Positions 27,514 to 36,976 of a stretch of DNA of 64,000 bases are shown here, one piece after another. How positions within the stretch are numbered: the first letter of the stretch is position 1; the number at the start of each line of letters is the position of its first letter. The notes beneath the pieces are model-generated. The model was not told the DNA's origin. It searched no databases and worked only from the letters and a program-made list of their open reading frames with translations. The stretch covers positions 1,178,001-1,242,000 of the forward strand of contig NZ_CP108100.1 in NCBI RefSeq assembly GCF_036195045.1. The letters are read 5' to 3'. Made by a program: the position numbers and the translations under genes. This DNA comes from Streptomyces sp. NBC_00236. Its GTDB lineage: Bacteria; Actinomycetota; Actinomycetes; Streptomycetales; Streptomycetaceae.

Positions 27514-30057
27514 ATGGAACATGTGCCGCCACCCGCCGAGGAACTGGTCATCCTCGACCGTGAGCTCGCCCGGCTCGATCTGCGCCGGTCCGAGCTGCTG
27601 ACCCGCCGTACCTGGCTGCTGAGCGTGCTGCAGACGCCCGGCCCCCGCGCGGCCGCTGCGCACACACCGCAGTTCCCGCCGCCGCCGGAGGCGGCTACCG
27701 CGGCCTGGGGTGCGGGCTGGATCGGGACTCCGGCCTCCTCCGGTTCACCGTCCGCGCCGTCCGCTCCCCCGGTCCGTACCCGCAGTGCGCAGAACGTGCT
27801 GCTCACCCTCGGCGGTCTGCTGCTGGCGATCGCCGCGATCGCGTTCACCCTGGTGAGCTGGGGTCAGATGGGGATCGGCGGACGCTCGGCGGTCCTGACC
27901 GCCGTCACGGTGGCGGCGCTGTCCGCACCCGCGGTGCTGCTGCGACGGGGTCTGTCCTCGACGGCGGAGGCGCTCGGGGCGCTGGCCTCGGTGCTGATGG
28001 TGCTGGACGCCGTCGCCCTGTACCTGGTCGCGGTTCCGGACACCGGCGGGCTCGGGTACGCGGCCGTGGCCTCGGCCGTGCTCGCGGTGCTCTGGGCTGC
28101 CTACGGTCTGCTGCTGGACCGGCTGCGGCTCCCGCTGCCGCTGGCCGTGGTCAGTGCGCAGCTGCCGCTGGTGCTGTGGGCGTGGGCCGCGGAGGCGGAC
28201 GCTCTGGTGTTCTCCGTCGCGCTGCTGGCGACGGCGGCGCTGGACTGCGCGATCGCGGTGTGGTTCAAGGGAGTTGCGGTGCGGGTCACGGCCTGTGCCG
28301 GCCTCTGCGTCACCGGCGGTGCGGGCCTGCTGGTGGCTCTGGTGAAGTCGCTGTCGGCCGGTGGTCCGGCCGCTGCGGTGGTGCCCGGGGTACTGCTGCT
28401 GGCCGGTGCGGCGATCGCTCTCGCGGGGGCCCGCCGGGCGCCCGTGCCGGTCGCGGTGGCCGCGGGCGCGGTGGCCGGACTGGCGGCGGTCGCCGCGGTG
28501 GGCGGGGTCGCGGCGGCCGGGGTCCACAGTGGCTGGGCGGTGCAGGTGTATCTGGTGTGCGGCGGCCTGGTCCTGCTGGGCGTACGGGCTCCGCTGGGGC
28601 GTCCGGCCGGGCAGGGGCTGGTGTGGGCCGCGGGTGCGGTGGCGGCCCTGTCCGTGCTGTTCTCGGCCGCCCCGGTGGCGGTGGTGCTGGTGGGTCCGGT
28701 GGCTCAGCTGGGCCGGCTGTGGGAGGGCGCGCCGGAGGGCGGGATCCGGGGAGCGGTCGGGGCCACGGACCTGCCGTGGCAGGACATGGCGGCGGCTCCG
28801 GTGGTGCTGCTGACCGTGGCCGTGGCGCTCGGGGCGGCGTACCGGTCGTGGGAGGGCGTGCTGCGGTGGGCCGGGCCGGCGCTGTCGCCCCGCCCCGGGT
28901 GGCGGACGGCCGTCGGTGCGTCTGCCGTGGTGCTCGGCTGGGCGGGGCTCACCGTGCTGCCGCCCGCGCTGGACGCCTCCTTCACGGCGGCTGTCGCGTT
29001 GCAGTCGGTGCTGGTCGCGGGGGTTCTGGTCGTTGCCGTCGCTGCGTTGCGCCGCGGAACGACGGGGCCGGCGCTGACCGCGGGGGTGTGTGGCTCGGTC
29101 GGCGCGGTGGGGGTCGCGTTGCTGTCGCTGGGCTCGGAGCCGGCCACCTATGCGGTGTTCGGTGCGCTGCTGCTGATGTTCGCGGGTGCTGCGACGGCGC
29201 TGGACGCGCCCGACGACCCGTCGCGTGCGCCGGTGCTGGTGACCGTGCAGGCGGTGGTGACGTGCGCGGCGGTGGTGTGCGCCGGAGTTCTCGCCCTCGC
29301 GTTCGGTGCGTCGGTGGGGCTCGCGTCGTACGAGGCGGCGCCCGTGATGCTCGTCGTTCCCGCGGTGACGGCCGGTCTGGGTGCGCGGCTGAGGGGGCAC
29401 GCGGTGGCGCTGCCGCTCGAACTGACCGGCGGCGCGGTCGGCCTGGCCGCGGTCGTGGCGGCTCTGGAGGACCCGCCGTTCCTGGCTCTGGTGCTGGCTC
29501 TGTGCGGGGTGCTGGCCGCGGCGACGGCGCTGCGTCCGGAGCGGCGGGAGGTGGCCGGGTATCTGGCGACGGCGCTGTTCGTCCTGGCGTCCTGGGTGCG
29601 GCTGTCGGCGTCCGGGGTGTCGTCCCCGGAGGCGTACACGCTGCCGGTGACCGTGCCGGCGCTGGTGATCGGTGTGCTGCGCCGGCGTCGTGATCCTGCG
29701 GCGTCGTCGTGGACGGCGTACGGGGCGGGCCTGGCGGTGACGCTGGTGCCGGCGCTCTTCGCCGCCTGGGGCGATCCGCACTGGCTGCGGCCGCTGTTGC
29801 TGGGGGTGGCGGCGCTGGTGATCACGCTGCTGGGGGCGCGGCTGCGGCTCCAGGCGCTGCTGGTGCTGGGCGGTGCGGTGCTGGCGCTGGACGCGCTGCA
29901 CGAGCTGGCGCCGTATGTGGTGCAGGTGGTGGGTGCGATGCCGCGCTGGGTGGCGCCGGCGCTGGCCGGGGTGCTGCTGCTGGCGGTGGGGGCGACGTAC
30001 GAGAAGAGGTTGCGCGACGCCCGGCGGCTGCGGGACGCCCTGGGCCGGATGCGCTGA
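27514..30057 (+). CDS. Large polytopic membrane protein (SCO7613 C-terminal-like family)
   Basis: 847 residues from ATG 27514 (MEHVPPPAEELVILDREL); GTG 27472 and ATG 27478 in the same frame are alternatives. A short charged helix (DRELARLDLRRSELLTRRTW) and a Pro-rich linker precede about 20 hydrophobic segments made almost only of Ala, Val, Leu and Gly. No transporter signature or catalytic motif is visible. It matches a streptomycete family of membrane proteins of unknown function, some with an N-terminal zinc ribbon that is absent here. Convergent with the lyase operon, 33 bases apart. Confidence 0.85.
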   Translation: MEHVPPPAEELVILDRELARLDLRRSELLTRRTWLLSVLQTPGPRAAAAHTPQFPPPPEAATAAWGAGWIGTPASSGSPSAPSAPPVRTRSAQNVLLTLGGLLLAIAAIAFTLVSWGQMGIGGRSAVLTAVTVAALSAPAVLLRRGLSSTAEALGALASVLMVLDAVALYLVAVPDTGGLGYAAVASAVLAVLWAAYGLLLDRLRLPLPLAVVSAQLPLVLWAWAAEADALVFSVALLATAALDCAIAVWFKGVAVRVTACAGLCVTGGAGLLVALVKSLSAGGPAAAVVPGVLLLAGAAIALAGARRAPVPVAVAAGAVAGLAAVAAVGGVAAAGVHSGWAVQVYLVCGGLVLLGVRAPLGRPAGQGLVWAAGAVAALSVLFSAAPVAVVLVGPVAQLGRLWEGAPEGGIRGAVGATDLPWQDMAAAPVVLLTVAVALGAAYRSWEGVLRWAGPALSPRPGWRTAVGASAVVLGWAGLTVLPPALDASFTAAVALQSVLVAGVLVVAVAALRRGTTGPALTAGVCGSVGAVGVALLSLGSEPATYAVFGALLLMFAGAATALDAPDDPSRAPVLVTVQAVVTCAAVVCAGVLALAFGASVGLASYEAAPVMLVVPAVTAGLGARLRGHAVALPLELTGGAVGLAAVVAALEDPPFLALVLALCGVLAAATALRPERREVAGYLATALFVLASWVRLSASGVSSPEAYTLPVTVPALVIGVLRRRRDPAASSWTAYGAGLAVTLVPALFAAWGDPHWLRPLLLGVAALVITLLGARLRLQALLVLGGAVLALDALHELAPYVVQVVGAMPRWVAPALAGVLLLAVGATYEKRLRDARRLRDALGRMR

Positions 30058-30090
30058 CACGCGAGCCGGCCCCGGGCGCCCTCACACGCC

Positions 30091-32835
30091 TCAGGCCGGC
30101 ATGCGGTCGCCGACCAGTGCGAGGTTCTCGATGGCGGCGAGTCCGTACAGCGCGGTGTCGTTGGTGTAGACCCAGTTGGCCTCGCTGCCCGGGACGGTGG
30201 TGACCGGGCCGCTCACCTTCTCGGTCTTCCAGGGCGCGGATTCCTTGTAGCCGTCGCTGTTGTAGAACTTCTGCCAGGCACGGGCGGCGAGCTTCTCGTC
30301 GCCCGTCTGCACGGCCGCGTAGGCGTCCATCCTGGAGTGGCCCTGGAAGAGGAGCAGGCTGCCGAAGTGGGAGCCGTAGCGGGCGGCCTGCTCGGTCTTG
30401 CTCGCGTTGAAGTAGCGGCAGTAGTCGAGGTACGCCTCCTTGAACTTCGGCATGTCGATCAGACCGATGAGTTCGGCGCACAGCTCGTTGAGGCCGAAGA
30501 CCCCGGACAGGTGGGAGACGCTGACGACGGGTTCGGTGGCGACGGCGAACCTCCCGGTGTCCAGGTCGTACAGGCCGCTGCCCTGGACGAATCCGTTGGG
30601 CTGGGCGGCGATCGTCTCCATGGTGCCGAGCACCCGGGCCTTGGCCTTCTCGGCCTGCGGACCGCCGCGCTCCCATTCGGTGAGCCAGGCGGAGACGAGT
30701 CCGCTCCAGTCGGTGCCGAAGCCGACGGACAGGGCGTGCCGGTCCGGGGTGTAGGGCTCGGTACGGATCTTGCGGAGCGGGTCCAGGCCGAGGAAGGTCT
30801 CGTCGGAGTCGACGTTGGCGCGCATCAGGTCGCCGACGCGTTCGTCCGCGGTGAGGAAGTAGTAGAAGCGCCGGTAGGTGGTGTTGGCGATGCGCTGTTG
30901 CTTGGCGCTGTCCGCGTAGTGCTGGACACCGTGGCGGGTGCCGAGGCCGGCCCAGTCGCCGAGGTGGTAGACGTCGACCTCGCCGGTGTGGCGGGTCATG
31001 GCCTCGGCGAAGCGGAAGATGTCGGCGCGTCCGGAACGCAGGTAGGCGTACCAGAGCCAGAGGTCGGGCGAGAGTTCGGAGTTGTCCCAGGCGTAGCCGC
31101 CGACGTCGTAGCGCCACTGGTGCCGGGCGGGGTCGTACGAGTGCATGATGTCGCCGTAGTCCCAGAAGCCGTACCAGCGGCGCATCTCGACCTGGTCCTT
31201 GTAGTACGTGAACAGGAAGTCCAGGTGGTCCTCGATCTTCGCCTTGGCGGGCGTGGAGCGGTCGACCGGGGAGAAGAGGCCGCCGAACACACCCGCAGCG
31301 ACGAGCTGGGAAGGCGGGGCGACGAGCTGCGGGAGGGTGCGCACGGTGCGGGTCTGCTGGGCGAGGGCCTCGGCGCTGGGGGTGGACTCGTTGGCCCAGA
31401 AGACGAGTTCGCTGGTGCGGGCGATGCCGTACGGGGTGCCGAAGCCGGGCTCGTAGTCCTCGTAGGTGATGTTGAGGCCTTCGAGCTGTTCGGCATAGGT
31501 GTCCTGGCCGAGGCCGTCGTGGTAGAAGCGCAGGTCCATCGGCTCGGACTCGGGCGACCAGAGCCAGAGGGTGACTTCGGCGGCGTCGGTGTCGGCGCCG
31601 CGGATGTCGAGCTGGGCGGGGAACTTCTCCCAGAAGTCGCGCAGTCCGAAGGAGAGTCCGCCGCTCGCGCCGCCGACGTAACCGAAGCCGGAGGCGCGTC
31701 GTCCGCCGCCCGCCGCGATCCAGCCGTGCCCCTTCTTGGTGCGCTTGCGCAGCGAGAAGCCGTCGGCGGAGAGCTGGCTGAGAGTGTAGTCGCCCCAGGT
31801 GGGGATGAGCGGGAGGCGGGTGGTGACGCGCTGGTCCCAGGTGGCGGGGTCGGGCAGTTTGGTTCCCTCGAACTGGGCGGCCTGGACAGCGGCTCCGGGG
31901 TCCCGGCGCAGTCCGGTGATGCCCTTGACGGCTTCGCGGAGCATGCCGGTCTCGTCGCCGCCGATGCGGATGTGGCGGTCGTACGTCTCGTCACGCATGG
32001 GGACGGTGAAGCGGACGCCGAGGCCGCGGATGAAGTCGCCGCTCGCCTTGCCGGGTTCCTGGATGCCGTCGAAGGTGATGGTGTGCATCATGCGGAACGA
32101 TTCGGCGCCCGCGTAGAAGTAGAGCCGGACGGAGAACGGGAGCCAGGAGCGGTTGCCGTGGCGGTGCTTGCCGTCGATGCGGACGACGGCGCGGACGGGG
32201 CCGCTCTGCTCCACCTCGGTCTTGCTGATGGCGCTCTCGAAGCGTTCGTACTTCTCCTGCCCCTGGTCGCCGTCCTCGATCTCGCCCTGACGGATGAGGA
32301 CGAGGCGGCCGTCCTTCGCGATCTCGGTGGAGCCCCGGGTGAGGGAGGTGACGAGCGAGGAGCCGGTCTTGCCGATCTTCGCGGTGATGACTCCGGTGGA
32401 GACGGTGATCGACCCGCCGCTGTTCTTGACCGTGACCTTGTGGGCGGCGGTGGCGGGCTCGCCGGTGGTGAGGGTGAACTTCTTGGCGCCGCCGGCCTCG
32501 GGGCCGACCGCGTGCGCGGTCCACTTCAGGGAGCCGTCGGGCCATTTGGCGGTGGCCCAGGTCTGGACGGGGACGTCCTTGCCGTCGGCGGTGGCCAGGG
32601 CGAACTTCTGGTCGGCCGGGTAGCGCCCCTTGGCCCAGGGGACGCCGAAGGTGGACCCGGGCGCGGCACCGAGGCCTTCCTCCTCCAGCCAGTTGATCTC
32701 GACGGGCCCTTCGTCGGCCTTGCCGGTGGCGGCGGCTGCCTGCTGGGCGGTGTCGTTCAGCACCCATGAGAAGGTGGTGGCCGCACCGGCGACGGCGGCT
32801 GCCTTGAGGACGGTACGGCGGGGGATCGGGGACAT
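30091..32835 (-). CDS. Tat-exported lyase-like protein (YetA/PcRGLX, exo-rhamnogalacturonan lyase family)
   Basis: 914 residues. A twin-arginine signal (PRRTVLKAAAVAGAATTF) directs export. The mature protein shows the multi-domain layout of the YetA/PcRGLX-like family: an N-terminal beta domain (VPVQTWATAKWPDGSLKWTA), a central sugar-active region (PRHQWRYDVGGYAWDN area with YGFWDYGDIMHSYD) and C-terminal helices. Family members cleave terminal rhamnosyl-uronate linkages in pectin or gum. Substrate here is inferred from the family and from the YesL/ABC neighbours. Last gene of the operon; start chosen at ATG 32835, with GGAG 5 bases upstream, over the adjacent GTG. Confidence 0.8.
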   Translation of the reverse strand: MSPIPRRTVLKAAAVAGAATTFSWVLNDTAQQAAAATGKADEGPVEINWLEEEGLGAAPGSTFGVPWAKGRYPADQKFALATADGKDVPVQTWATAKWPDGSLKWTAHAVGPEAGGAKKFTLTTGEPATAAHKVTVKNSGGSITVSTGVITAKIGKTGSSLVTSLTRGSTEIAKDGRLVLIRQGEIEDGDQGQEKYERFESAISKTEVEQSGPVRAVVRIDGKHRHGNRSWLPFSVRLYFYAGAESFRMMHTITFDGIQEPGKASGDFIRGLGVRFTVPMRDETYDRHIRIGGDETGMLREAVKGITGLRRDPGAAVQAAQFEGTKLPDPATWDQRVTTRLPLIPTWGDYTLSQLSADGFSLRKRTKKGHGWIAAGGGRRASGFGYVGGASGGLSFGLRDFWEKFPAQLDIRGADTDAAEVTLWLWSPESEPMDLRFYHDGLGQDTYAEQLEGLNITYEDYEPGFGTPYGIARTSELVFWANESTPSAEALAQQTRTVRTLPQLVAPPSQLVAAGVFGGLFSPVDRSTPAKAKIEDHLDFLFTYYKDQVEMRRWYGFWDYGDIMHSYDPARHQWRYDVGGYAWDNSELSPDLWLWYAYLRSGRADIFRFAEAMTRHTGEVDVYHLGDWAGLGTRHGVQHYADSAKQQRIANTTYRRFYYFLTADERVGDLMRANVDSDETFLGLDPLRKIRTEPYTPDRHALSVGFGTDWSGLVSAWLTEWERGGPQAEKAKARVLGTMETIAAQPNGFVQGSGLYDLDTGRFAVATEPVVSVSHLSGVFGLNELCAELIGLIDMPKFKEAYLDYCRYFNASKTEQAARYGSHFGSLLLFQGHSRMDAYAAVQTGDEKLAARAWQKFYNSDGYKESAPWKTEKVSGPVTTVPGSEANWVYTNDTALYGLAAIENLALVGDRMPA

Positions 32836-32926
32836 CACGACTCCAATTCGTGGCGAAAATGGGCATGACTGATCGCACGCTGACGCGTGGTGGGACGTGG
32901 TGCGGCAGGTGGGGCCGACCGTCGGG

Positions 32927-33508
32927 TCAGCGGCGGTCGGCAGCGACCGCCGCTGCGGCGAGGCAGCCGAGGGCGGGCGCGGCCAGGGGCGGGATCTGCC
33001 AGGCGGTGAGGGCGAGGGCGACGAACCCCCCGACGAGCAGCAGTGATCCCGCCGGGTCGGTGAGGGTCCGGCGGCCCGCGGCCCGCGCGGTGGCCGTCCA
33101 GGGTGTGCCGGGGTGCCAGGCGGCAGCCGTACGCAGTCCCCAGACGGCCACGGCCGGCAGTCCGAGCAGGCTCACGGCGATGAGCGGACGGCCGCCCGGG
33201 AGCAGGCCCGACCGGGCGACCTGCCAGTCGAAGGCGAGCAGCGCGAGCGCCCCCCACCACAGCAGGGAGATCCGCCAGCCGGTACGGAACGCCTCCCGTA
33301 CATCGGCGGCGAACTCCCGCACCCCGCCCGCCTCCCCGGCCAGGTAGCGGCGCAGGTGCCGGCTCCCCGCGGCGAAGGCCGCGGGGAACGTGACGAGCGG
33401 CAGGGCGGCGACGGTGATCCACACGCCGGTGAGCAGGCATTCGGAGAAGACGCTGAACCGCTCCCGGACGAAGGAGGTCCTGGGTGCGGCGGGGGATTTC
33501 GTCGCCAC
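32927..33508 (-). CDS. YesL/DUF624 family membrane protein
   Basis: 193 residues, GTG start, with about five membrane segments (SECLLTGVWITVAALPLVTF, LLWWGALALLAF, GSLLLVGGFVALALTAW). The N-terminus and size fit DUF624 (YesL). In Bacillus subtilis such proteins lie next to rhamnogalacturonan uptake genes, matching this operon. Its biochemical role is unknown; an accessory role to the ABC importer is inferred. Starts 7 bases after the permease stop. Confidence 0.82.
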   Translation of the reverse strand: MATKSPAAPRTSFVRERFSVFSECLLTGVWITVAALPLVTFPAAFAAGSRHLRRYLAGEAGGVREFAADVREAFRTGWRISLLWWGALALLAFDWQVARSGLLPGGRPLIAVSLLGLPAVAVWGLRTAAAWHPGTPWTATARAAGRRTLTDPAGSLLLVGGFVALALTAWQIPPLAAPALGCLAAAAVAADRR

Positions 33509-33515
33509 GGGATGC

Positions 33516-34379
33516 TCAGCCCTTCAGGCCGGAGGTGGCCATGCCGTCGATGAGGTAGCGCTGGAAGGCCAGGAAGAAGGCGAGGACCGGCAGCAGGGCC
33601 ACCAGTGACATCGCGATCATGCCGCCGTAGTCGGCGACGGCGTCCTGGTCGATGAACATCCGCAGCCCCATGGAGACGGTGTACTTGTCCGGCTCGTTGA
33701 GGTACAGCAGGGGGCCCATGAAGTCGTTCCAGGCCTGGATGAAGGTGAAGATGGCGCTGGTGATGAGCGCGGGCCGGCACAGCGGCATCACGATCGACCA
33801 GTAGATCCGCAGGTGCCCGCAGCCGTCCAGCCGCGCGGCCTCGTCGAGTTCCTTGGGCAGCCCGCGCATGAACTGGACCATGAGGAAGACGAAGAACGCG
33901 TCGGTGGCGAGGTACTTGCCGATCAGCAGCGGAGTGAAGGTGTTGATCAGCTCCAGCTTCTGGAACATCACGTACTGCGGAATGATCAGTACGTGGTACG
34001 GGAGCAGCAGCGTCCCGATCATGATGGCGAACATCGCGTTGCGCCCGGCGAAGCGGACCTTGGTGAAGGCGTAGGCCGTGAGCGAGCAGGAGATGACGAC
34101 ACCGATCACGGAACCGACCGAGATGTAGGCCGAGTTCAGGAAGAACTTCCAGATCGGGATGTCGGCGATGCCGTCGGCGAGCCGCCGGTAGTTGTCGGTG
34201 ATCGGGTCGGTCGGCAGGAGGTTCAGCGCGCCGACGATGTCCTCGCTCGGCTTGAACGAGGCGCCGATCGTCCACACGACCGGGTAGAGGACCACCGCGA
34301 GGATGGCGAGGGCGCCGATGTGCCAGGCGAGGGAGCCGGGGAGCCGGCGTCGTACGGCAGTGGTGTCCATCGGGGTCAT
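33516..34379 (-). CDS. Carbohydrate ABC transporter permease, MalG-type
   Basis: 287 residues, six membrane helices. The EAA loop is ELDEAARLDGCGHLRIYWSIVMPLCRPAL, in MalG-type form, and mates with an ATPase not encoded here. The ATG overlaps the stop of the other permease (ATGA). With the solute-binding protein it forms an importer like B. subtilis YesOPQ; such importers in streptomycetes share the MsiK ATPase. Confidence 0.94.
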   Translation of the reverse strand: MTPMDTTAVRRRLPGSLAWHIGALAILAVVLYPVVWTIGASFKPSEDIVGALNLLPTDPITDNYRRLADGIADIPIWKFFLNSAYISVGSVIGVVISCSLTAYAFTKVRFAGRNAMFAIMIGTLLLPYHVLIIPQYVMFQKLELINTFTPLLIGKYLATDAFFVFLMVQFMRGLPKELDEAARLDGCGHLRIYWSIVMPLCRPALITSAIFTFIQAWNDFMGPLLYLNEPDKYTVSMGLRMFIDQDAVADYGGMIAMSLVALLPVLAFFLAFQRYLIDGMATSGLKG

Positions 34380-35365
34380 CGGCCCCCCTCCTCGTAGTGC
34401 ACCCAGCGCTTCTGGGACCAGAACAGCACGGCGGTGACCAGGCCCACGGCGACGAGCAGCAGCCATGCCATGGCGGAGGCGAAGCCCATGCGGCTGTTCG
34501 CGAAGCCCTGGTCGTACAGGTAACAGGTGTAGACGAGTGTCGCGTCGGCCGGGCCGCAGCTGCCGTTGCTGACGATGTAGGCCGATCCGAAGATCTGGAA
34601 GGAGTGGATGGTCTCCAGCAGGACGTTGAAGAACAGCACCGGCGAGATCATCGGCAGGGTGATGCTCCAGAACTTCCGCCAGGCGCCGGCCCCGTCCACG
34701 TTCGCCGCTTCGTACAGCTCCCTGGGGACCTGCTTGAGACCGGCCAGGAAGATCACCATCGGGGCGCCGAACTGCCAGACCGTGAGGCCCACCAGCGCAT
34801 AGATGATCATGTTCGGATCGCCGATCCAGCCGCCCGCGTCGATGCCGAACAGCTGCTGCCCCCGGTCGACGACGGCGTCGTCGGAGAACAGGGCGCGCCA
34901 GACGATGGCGGCCGAGACGCTCGCGCCGATCAGCGACGGTGCGTAGAACGCGGCCCGGTAGAAGGACTGGCCCCACCGCTTCTGGGCCAGCAGCATGGCC
35001 ACGGCGAGCGCGGCAGCCAGCTTGATCGGGGTGCCGATCACCACGTACCAGGAGGTCACCTTGACCGACTGGCGCCAGCGGGGGTCGGCGAACATGTCGG
35101 TGAAGTTCTTCAGGCCGACCCACTTCGGGGCGTCGAAGAGGTTGTAGTCCGTGAACGCGAGGTACAGCGAGAAGACCATGGGCCCGGCGATCAGGAACAG
35201 GAAGCCCGCGATCCAGGGCGACATGAAGAGATAGCCGGTCAGATTCTCGCGGTGGCCCCGCGGTCGCGGAGCGGGGCGGGTCTTGCGTCCCGGGCCGCTC
35301 CGCCCCACGTCGGCGAGGTCCTTGCCGAGGACCGGGCCGCTCGTGGAGGTCTGGATGTGAGTCAC
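34376..35365 (-). CDS. Carbohydrate ABC transporter permease, MalF-type
   Basis: 329 residues from a GTG start (MTHIQTSTSGPVLGKDL), preceded by AGAGGAA. A basic cytoplasmic N-terminus is followed by six helices. The EAA loop is ELYEAANVDGAGAWRKFWSI. Pairs with the downstream MalG-type permease. Starts 13 bases after the solute-binding protein stop. Confidence 0.94.
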   Translation of the reverse strand: MTHIQTSTSGPVLGKDLADVGRSGPGRKTRPAPRPRGHRENLTGYLFMSPWIAGFLFLIAGPMVFSLYLAFTDYNLFDAPKWVGLKNFTDMFADPRWRQSVKVTSWYVVIGTPIKLAAALAVAMLLAQKRWGQSFYRAAFYAPSLIGASVSAAIVWRALFSDDAVVDRGQQLFGIDAGGWIGDPNMIIYALVGLTVWQFGAPMVIFLAGLKQVPRELYEAANVDGAGAWRKFWSITLPMISPVLFFNVLLETIHSFQIFGSAYIVSNGSCGPADATLVYTCYLYDQGFANSRMGFASAMAWLLLVAVGLVTAVLFWSQKRWVHYEEGGR

Positions 35366-35378
35366 CGCGTCATTCCTC

Positions 35379-36662
35379 TCAGTTCGAGGCGAGGGCGGTC
35401 TTCGCCTCGGAGAAGAACTGCTTGACGGAGTCCTCCGGCGAGGCCTTGCCCAGGGACATGTCGCCCGCGATGCGCAGGAACGCCGCCTCGACGACGTCGG
35501 CACCGGCCGGGTGCGGGGTGATGGGCTCCAGCACGCCGGCCTTGGCGATCTCGGTCTCGTAGGCCCCGATCGCCTTGCTCGGGGCGTCGGTGGGCTGGAA
35601 GGCCTCGAACTGCGCGGTGGTGGCGGGGACTCCGCGGTCGTAGCCCATGATGCGGGCGACCGCGGGGTCGTGGGTCATGAAGCTGATGAAGGTGGCGACC
35701 TCGGCGGGGTGCTTGGTGCGGGCCGTGCCGCTCAGCATCAGCGAGCCGAGGTACTGGCCGGTCTTCTTGCCGTCGGTGGTCGGGATGGGCGCGAGGCTGT
35801 AGCTGCTCTTGCCCTCCGCGCTGTAGCGGACGGAGAAGTTGTCCCAGGTGAACTCGCCGGCCGAGAGGCCCTTGGCGAGCGCGGAGGCCGGCTTGATCTG
35901 CTCGACCTTCTTCTGGTCGGCGTAGATGCCGGACTTGACCCGGGCGAGCGCCTCGGTCCAGTAGGGCAGCAGTTCGTTCTCGCCGAAGCCCATGCCCTCC
36001 TCGGTGAAGAACGCCTTGCCGTTCTGCCGCAGCACCAGGTCGTACAGGTACATGACTCCGTGGGGACCGGAGTCGCCCGCTATGCCCTGGCCGGACTTGA
36101 TCTTCTGCAGGCCCGCGTACCAGTCGTCCCAGGTCCAGCCGAGGCTGTGGTCGACGCCCGCCTTCTCGAAGACCTTCTCGTCGATGACGAGGGACATCGA
36201 GTTGCTGCCGACCGGGACACCGAGCAGCTTGCCGTCGATCTCGGCGAACTTCTCGAGCCCCGCGCGGAAGCCCTCCAGCTGGAGGTTGCCCTTCTTCGCC
36301 TGCGGGTTGAGGTCGAGCAGGACGTTCTTCGCCTCGTACTTGCGCAGGAACGTCACCGCGTTCTGGATGACGTCCGGCGGGTTGCCGCCGGCGGCCTGGG
36401 TGTTGAACTTCTTCCAGAAGTCCGGGTACTGCTGGAAGTCCGTCTTCACCTTGATCTTGGGGTGCTTCTTCTCGAAGAGCTTGACGCACTCCTGGACCTT
36501 CTTCGCCCGGTCGTCGGCGCCCCACCAGGCGTGCCGGATGGTGACCGGCCCGTTCGAGCCGCCGCCCGAGCCGCAGCCGGCCGCGGTCAGCCCGAGACCC
36601 GCAGCCGAGAAGCCCGCGAGCTTCAGCATCTGCCGCCGGTCCATGCCCTGGTTCCGAGACAT
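35379..36662 (-). CDS. Carbohydrate ABC transporter solute-binding lipoprotein
   Basis: 427 residues. The N-terminus MDRRQMLKLAGFSAAGLGL has a twin-arginine-like start and a lipobox TAAGC, so the protein is lipid-anchored outside the cell. The family 1 fold is recognisable (TIRHAWWGADDRAKK, WTWDDWYAGLQKIK, GEFTWDNFSVRYSAEG). It captures an oligosaccharide, perhaps a rhamnogalacturonan fragment, for the two permeases downstream. First gene of a five-gene operon whose upstream region carries LacI-type sites. Confidence 0.93.
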   Translation of the reverse strand: MSRNQGMDRRQMLKLAGFSAAGLGLTAAGCGSGGGSNGPVTIRHAWWGADDRAKKVQECVKLFEKKHPKIKVKTDFQQYPDFWKKFNTQAAGGNPPDVIQNAVTFLRKYEAKNVLLDLNPQAKKGNLQLEGFRAGLEKFAEIDGKLLGVPVGSNSMSLVIDEKVFEKAGVDHSLGWTWDDWYAGLQKIKSGQGIAGDSGPHGVMYLYDLVLRQNGKAFFTEEGMGFGENELLPYWTEALARVKSGIYADQKKVEQIKPASALAKGLSAGEFTWDNFSVRYSAEGKSSYSLAPIPTTDGKKTGQYLGSLMLSGTARTKHPAEVATFISFMTHDPAVARIMGYDRGVPATTAQFEAFQPTDAPSKAIGAYETEIAKAGVLEPITPHPAGADVVEAAFLRIAGDMSLGKASPEDSVKQFFSEAKTALASN

Positions 36663-36682
36663 AGTTCGCCCCTACGCTTGAT

Positions 36683-36706
36683 TGAATCGTTTTAGAAAGC
36701 GCTTGC
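36683..36706. promoter_or_regulatory. LacI-type operators upstream of the solute-binding protein gene
   Basis: TGAATCGTTTTA (36683-36694) matches the palindrome TGAATCGATTCA before the lacI-type gene at 10 of 12 positions. It directly abuts GAAAGCGCTTGC (36695-36706), a near-palindrome of the general LacI-family operator type. They lie 21-44 bases upstream of the start codon. Confidence 0.6.
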
Positions 36707-36760
36707 CGGGTCAAAGTAAGGAGCGGCACCGACGACGTCAATGGCTGGGACGAAAATCGA

Positions 36761-36774
36761 TCGAAGCGCTTGAA
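36761..36774. promoter_or_regulatory. Second LacI-type site TCGAAGCGCTTGAA
   Basis: Imperfect palindrome around AAGCGCTT, 99 bases upstream of the solute-binding protein gene. It resembles the GAAAGCGCTTGC site nearer the gene. Confidence 0.4.
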
Positions 36775-36803
36775 CGGGGCACCCGCGGACACGTCCGAAA
36801 ACG

Positions 36804-36843
36804 CCGACGGCCCGGAAGCTTCTGGAAGCTTCCGGGCCGTCGG
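36804..36843 (-). terminator. Terminator of the second tRNA-Val(CAC)
   Basis: 19-bp perfect inverted repeat (36804-36822 with 36825-36843), 8 bases from the tRNA 3' end. Confidence 0.85.
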
Positions 36844-36850
36844 TCCGGGG

Positions 36851-36922
36851 TGGGCGATACTGGGTTCGAACCAGTGACCTCTTCGGTGTGAACGAAGCGC
36901 TCTCCCACTGAGCTAATCGCCC
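36851..36922 (-). tRNA. tRNA-Val(CAC), second copy
   Basis: Identical in sequence to the gene at 27224-27295, with anticodon CAC and no encoded CCA. Flanking sequences differ apart from a few bases, so this is a functional duplicate rather than a local tandem duplication. Confidence 0.97.
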
Positions 36923-36976
36923 GGGCGCACGCCAAACATTACCCCATGTCAGCGGCGCTCCCCGACCATCCCCGGG

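Noticed and set aside
36851..36922. tRNA-Val as an integration site with flanking mobile island
   Set aside because: No integrase, no direct repeat of the tRNA 3' end, and flanking genes look native.
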